Positions 60,857 through 64,000 of a DNA stretch of 64,000 nucleotides are shown here, piece after piece (positions within the stretch are counted from its first letter, which is position 1; the number at the start of each line of letters is the position of its first letter). The DNA is taken from positions 1 through 64,000 of the forward strand of contig BMTH01000006.1 in the NCBI GenBank assembly GCA_014649575.1, in the 5' to 3' direction. The notes under the pieces were generated by a model, which saw only the letters and a list, made by a program, of their open reading frames with translations, made no database searches and was not told the origin of the DNA. This stretch comes from Streptomyces griseoincarnatus (lineage in GTDB: Bacteria > Actinomycetota > Actinomycetes > Streptomycetales > Streptomycetaceae). Position numbers and translations under genes: made by a program.

Positions 60857-61842
60857 GCGGGCCTGCGAGCTCGGGGGTTCTGGAGCGTTCGCGGGTGCCG
60901 GTCCGTAGGGGGTTCTCGCGCCCACGCGGCGGCAGCCGCACATCCGGTACAGCCCCGCGCCCCCGAACAAGGCGTCCCAGCACCCCCTGGTTGTATCTCG
61001 CCCCGGCGCTCGTGGTGCTCGGTGGGCTGCTCGCCTATCCGATCTATCAGCTCGGGCTGATCTCGGTCTTCCACTACACCCAGGCTCAGGTCAGTGGCGG
61101 GGAGCCGACGACCTTCGAGGGGTTCGGGAACTACTCCCGGCTGTTCTCGGACGGGCAGTTCTGGGAAGTGCTGCTGGCCACCGTGGTGTTCGCGGCGGCC
61201 TGTGTCGTCTCCACCCTGGCCGTGGGGTGCGCGCTCGCCGTGCTGCTCACCCGGGTGCGGGCCGTGCCGAGGCTGGCGTTGATGCTGGCCGCGCTGGGCG
61301 CCTGGGCCACGCCCGCGATCACCGGGTCCACGGTGTGGCTGTTCCTGTTCGACGCCGACTTCGGTCCCGTCAACCGGGTGCTGGGGCTCGGTGACCACTC
61401 CTGGACGTACGGGCGGTTCAGCGCGTTCTTCCTGGTGCTGCTCGAAGTGGTGTGGTGCTCCTTCCCGTTCGTGATGGTCACCGTCTACGCCGGCATACGC
61501 GCCGTGCCCGCCGAGGTGCTGGAGGCGGCCGCGCTGGACGGCGCCTCCCAGTGGCGGATCTGGCGGTCGGTGCTCGCGCCGATGCTCCGCCCGATCCTGG
61601 TCGTCGTCACCATCCAGTCGGTCATCTGGGACTTCAAGGTCTTCACGCAGATCTACGTCATGACGGGCGGCGGGGGCATCGCGGGACAGAACCTGGTGCT
61701 CAACGTGTACGCGTACCAGAAGGCGTTCGCGTCCTCGCAGTACAGCCTGGGCGCCGCCATCGGCGTGGTCATGCTGCTGATCCTGCTCGCCGTGACGCTG
61801 GTGTACCTGCGGCTGCTGCGCCGCCAGGGGGAGGAACTGTGA
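60853..61842 (+). CDS. Sugar ABC transporter permease, MalF type, with repeat-derived N-terminus
   Basis: 329 residues. The transmembrane part starts only at about residue 46 (WLYLAPALVVLGGLLAYPIY); the EAA loop is VPAEVLEAAALDGASQWRIW. GTG 60853 overlaps the upstream stop. Residues of about 21-38 (FSRPRGGSRTSGTAPRPR) are encoded by a copy of a dispersed intergenic repeat, so the 45-residue N-terminal extension is not ancestral protein sequence. The rest is ordinary. The next permease starts in a GTGA overlap. Confidence 0.92.
   Translation: MSGPASSGVLERSRVPVRRGFSRPRGGSRTSGTAPRPRTRRPSTPWLYLAPALVVLGGLLAYPIYQLGLISVFHYTQAQVSGGEPTTFEGFGNYSRLFSDGQFWEVLLATVVFAAACVVSTLAVGCALAVLLTRVRAVPRLALMLAALGAWATPAITGSTVWLFLFDADFGPVNRVLGLGDHSWTYGRFSAFFLVLLEVVWCSFPFVMVTVYAGIRAVPAEVLEAAALDGASQWRIWRSVLAPMLRPILVVVTIQSVIWDFKVFTQIYVMTGGGGIAGQNLVLNVYAYQKAFASSQYSLGAAIGVVMLLILLAVTLVYLRLLRRQGEEL
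60915..60966. repeat. Dispersed repeat, type 2, inside a permease gene
   Basis: CTCGCGCCCACGCGGCGG and following bases match the intergenic copy at 28943-28990. Here the repeat is read in frame as part of the permease N-terminus. Confidence 0.75.
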
Positions 61843-62717
61843 GTCCCGTGAGGCAGGACGTGGAATCCCGGGTGAATCTTCTGAGCCGGTTCACCCGGCG
61901 CCCGGGCCGGACGGCGGCCGAGGCGACCGCCCTGGTGGTCGCCGCCGTGGTGGCCTTCCCCCTGTACTGGATGGTGCTGAGCGCCTTCAAGCCGGCCGGG
62001 GAGATCCGGTCGGGCGAACCGCGGCCGTGGACGTCGGCGCCGACGCTGGACTCGTTCCGGCGGGTGTTCGGGCAGCAGGATTTCGGCCGTTACTTCCTCA
62101 ACAGCGTCGTCGTCGCGGTCGCCGTGGTGATCGCCTCCGCGTTCATCGCGTTTCTCGCCGCGACCGCCGTGACACGATTCCGGTTCCGTTTGCGGACCAC
62201 CCTGCTGATCATGTTTCTGGTGGCCCAGATGGTGCCCGTGGAGGCGCTGACGATCCCCCTGTTCTTCGTGATGCGGGATCTCGGTCAGCTGAACACGCTG
62301 TGGTCGCTGATCCTGCCGCACATCGCCTTCTCCCTGCCGTTCGCGATCTGGATGCTCAGGGGGTTCGTGAAGGGCGTTCCCGAGGCGCTGGAGGAGGCCG
62401 CGTACATGGACGGGGCGAGCCGTACGCGGTTCCTTTGGCAGATCCTTTTCCCGCTCGTCCTGCCGGGCCTCGTGGCCACCAGTGTGTTCTCGTTCATCTC
62501 CGCCTGGAACGACTTCCTGTTCGCCAAGTCGTTCATCATCAGCGACATCTCCCAGTCGACCCTGCCGATGGCGCTGCTGGTGTTCTACAAACCCGACGAC
62601 CCCGACTGGGGCGGGGTCATGGCGGCGTCCACCGTGATGACGATTCCCGTGCTGGTCTTCTTCGTACTCGTACAGCGGCGTCTGGTCTCCGGACTGGGCG
62701 GCGCGGTAAAGGACTGA
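61839..62717 (+). CDS. Sugar ABC transporter permease, MalG type
   Basis: 292 residues. Six helices, beginning with TALVVAAVVAFPLYWMVLSA and the FKPAGEIR segment; EAA loop VPEALEEAAYMDGASRTRFL; end LVSGLGGAVKD. GTG 61839 overlaps the previous stop and has GGGGGAGGAACT as ribosome binding site; it is in frame with a longer open stretch that belongs to another gene. The ATPase is not in the operon; shared MsiK is likely. Confidence 0.92.
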   Translation: MSPVRQDVESRVNLLSRFTRRPGRTAAEATALVVAAVVAFPLYWMVLSAFKPAGEIRSGEPRPWTSAPTLDSFRRVFGQQDFGRYFLNSVVVAVAVVIASAFIAFLAATAVTRFRFRLRTTLLIMFLVAQMVPVEALTIPLFFVMRDLGQLNTLWSLILPHIAFSLPFAIWMLRGFVKGVPEALEEAAYMDGASRTRFLWQILFPLVLPGLVATSVFSFISAWNDFLFAKSFIISDISQSTLPMALLVFYKPDDPDWGGVMAASTVMTIPVLVFFVLVQRRLVSGLGGAVKD

Positions 62718-62721
62718 CGTG

Positions 62722-64000
62722 ATGCCGACTTCACTGATTCCGGCGCCCCGGGGCGTCGTCGCCGGTACCGGGGAGACCCGTCTGACGGAGGCTTCCCGGC
62801 TGTACGCCGGTGCCGGCGCGGAGGGCGTGGGGCGGTGGCTCGGGAGTGTGCTGCGGGCCGCCACCGGACTGCCCTGGAGGGAGGCGGGGGAGCCCGCCCA
62901 GGCGCGTGACGGTGTCCGGCTCTCCCTCGCCGCGGACCTCGGCCCGGAGGCGTACCGGCTCGTCAGTGACGCTGCGGGCGTCCTCGTCGAGGGCGGCGAC
63001 GCCGCCGGCGTGCTGTACGGCGCGCAGACCCTGCGGCAGCTCCTCGGCGCCGACGCGTTCCGCAGGGCGCCGGTCCGCCGCGACCGGGCGTGGACCGTGC
63101 CGCACCTGACCGTCGAGGACGCGCCCCGCTTCCGCTGGCGCGGTCTGATGCTGGACGTGGCCCGCCACTTCATGCCGAAGGAAGGGGTGCTGCGTTATCT
63201 CGATCTGATGTCCGCGCACAAACTCAACGTGCTGCATCTGCACCTGACGGACGACCAGGGCTGGCGCGTCGAGATCAAGCGGTATCCGCGGCTCACCGAG
63301 ACCGGATCCTGGCGCGCCCGCACGAAAATCGGCCACCGCGCCTCGCCGCTCTGGGACGACCGGCCGCACGGCGGCTTCTACACCCAGGACGACCTCCGCG
63401 AGATCGTCGCCTACGCGGCCGAGCGGCATATCTGTGTGGTCCCCGAAATCGACGTGCCAGGGCACTCGCAGGCCGCCATCGCCGCGTATCCCGAACTCGG
63501 CAACTCCGACGTCGTCGACACCGCCGCACTGACCGTCTGGGACACCTGGGGCATCAATCCGAACGTGCTCGCTCCCACCGAGGACACCCTGCGCTTCTAC
63601 GAAGGGGTGCTGGAGGAACTCCTGGAACTCTTCCCCGCCGACGCCGGGCCGTTCTCGCCGTTCGTGCACATCGGCGGCGACGAATGCGTCAAGGACCAGT
63701 GGCGGGAGTCGAGGACGGCGCGAGAACAGATCGCGAGGCTCGGGCTCGCGGACGAGGACGCCCTGCAGTCCTGGTTCATCGGCCACTTCGACCGCTGGCT
63801 GGCCGAACGCGGGCGGCGGCTCATCGGCTGGGACGAGATCCTCCAGGGCGGACTCGCGCCGGGCGCCGCCGTGTCGTCCTGGCGCGGCTACGCGGGCGGG
63901 GTCACCGCGGCCCGCGCGGGCCACGACGTGGTGATGTGCCCCGAGCAGCAGGTCTACCTGGACCACCGCCAGGACGCGGGCCCCGACGAGCCGGTGCCGA
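62722..64000 (+). CDS. Beta-N-acetylhexosaminidase, GH20 (3' end outside the window)
   Basis: At least 426 residues visible, cut by the window edge. The N-terminal GH20b domain (residues 1-130) leads into the catalytic barrel: FRWRGLMLDVARHFMPKEGV, HKLNVLHLHLTDDQGWRVEI, VVPEIDVPGHSQAAIAAYPE and the catalytic Asp-Glu pair at about 320-321 in HIGGDECVKDQW. It releases terminal GlcNAc/GalNAc from chitooligosaccharides or glycans. No signal peptide is seen, so it likely acts in the cytoplasm on sugars imported by the upstream ABC system. ATG 62722; GTG 62719 is an adjacent alternative. Confidence 0.95.
   Translation, partial: MPTSLIPAPRGVVAGTGETRLTEASRLYAGAGAEGVGRWLGSVLRAATGLPWREAGEPAQARDGVRLSLAADLGPEAYRLVSDAAGVLVEGGDAAGVLYGAQTLRQLLGADAFRRAPVRRDRAWTVPHLTVEDAPRFRWRGLMLDVARHFMPKEGVLRYLDLMSAHKLNVLHLHLTDDQGWRVEIKRYPRLTETGSWRARTKIGHRASPLWDDRPHGGFYTQDDLREIVAYAAERHICVVPEIDVPGHSQAAIAAYPELGNSDVVDTAALTVWDTWGINPNVLAPTEDTLRFYEGVLEELLELFPADAGPFSPFVHIGGDECVKDQWRESRTAREQIARLGLADEDALQSWFIGHFDRWLAERGRRLIGWDEILQGGLAPGAAVSSWRGYAGGVTAARAGHDVVMCPEQQVYLDHRQDAGPDEPVP

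Overview
This window comes from a Streptomyces chromosome. The evidence is very high G+C in all coding regions, frequent GTG/TTG starts, tight ATGA/GTGA stop-start overlaps, and a gene order that I recall from the S. coelicolor stretch around SCO2943 to SCO2984 (prfB, ftsE, ftsX, S41 protease, smpB, ssrA; matAB-like genes; narK-nnaR; sigU-rsuA; malic enzyme, HU, murA). The species cannot be named from the sequence alone.

Left part (1-14.6 kb): a cell-envelope glycopolymer region. It holds the start of a TagG-type ABC exporter permease, a divergent TetR regulator, a family-2 glycosyltransferase with a decayed copy of its own 3' end and tandem repeats behind it, an ohrR/ohr peroxide-resistance pair, two polytopic membrane proteins, and three tandem paralogues that fuse a GT2 domain to a CDP-glycerol glycerophosphotransferase (TagF-like) domain. 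One of the three has lost the usual catalytic motifs. 14.6-18.4 kb is a sugar ABC importer operon whose MalF-type permease carries a large extra extracytoplasmic domain.

Middle part (18.5-34 kb): an FHA/FtsK-like ATPase diverges from two Ser/Thr protein kinases (pkaA, pkaB types). Then come prfB, a sortase-type LAETG wall protein with GETPGDG repeats, a small zinc-ribbon membrane protein, ftsE-ftsX, an S41 protease containing a TTA (bldA) codon, smpB, tmRNA and a secreted PHB-depolymerase-like esterase. Tandem and dispersed Streptomyces repeats fill the gaps.

34-50 kb: a LacI regulator and MFS exporter divergent from a LysR regulator; a matA/matB-like exopolysaccharide operon with an acyltransferase; a WhiJ-type module (XRE-DUF5753, DUF397, HATPase); a Pro/Gln-rich membrane protein; narK and the HemD-like nitrate regulator nnaR; and a CGNR zinc-finger protein.

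50-64 kb: ECF sigma factor sigU with its anti-sigma factor; a HelD-like helicase; a leader/sRNA-like terminated segment before an NAD-malic enzyme; HU; murA; YqgE and DUF3039 proteins; and a second sugar ABC operon ending in a GH20 beta-N-acetylhexosaminidase cut by the window edge. The themes are cell-envelope assembly, morphological development and sugar uptake. I found no transposase, prophage, CRISPR array or standalone tRNA.
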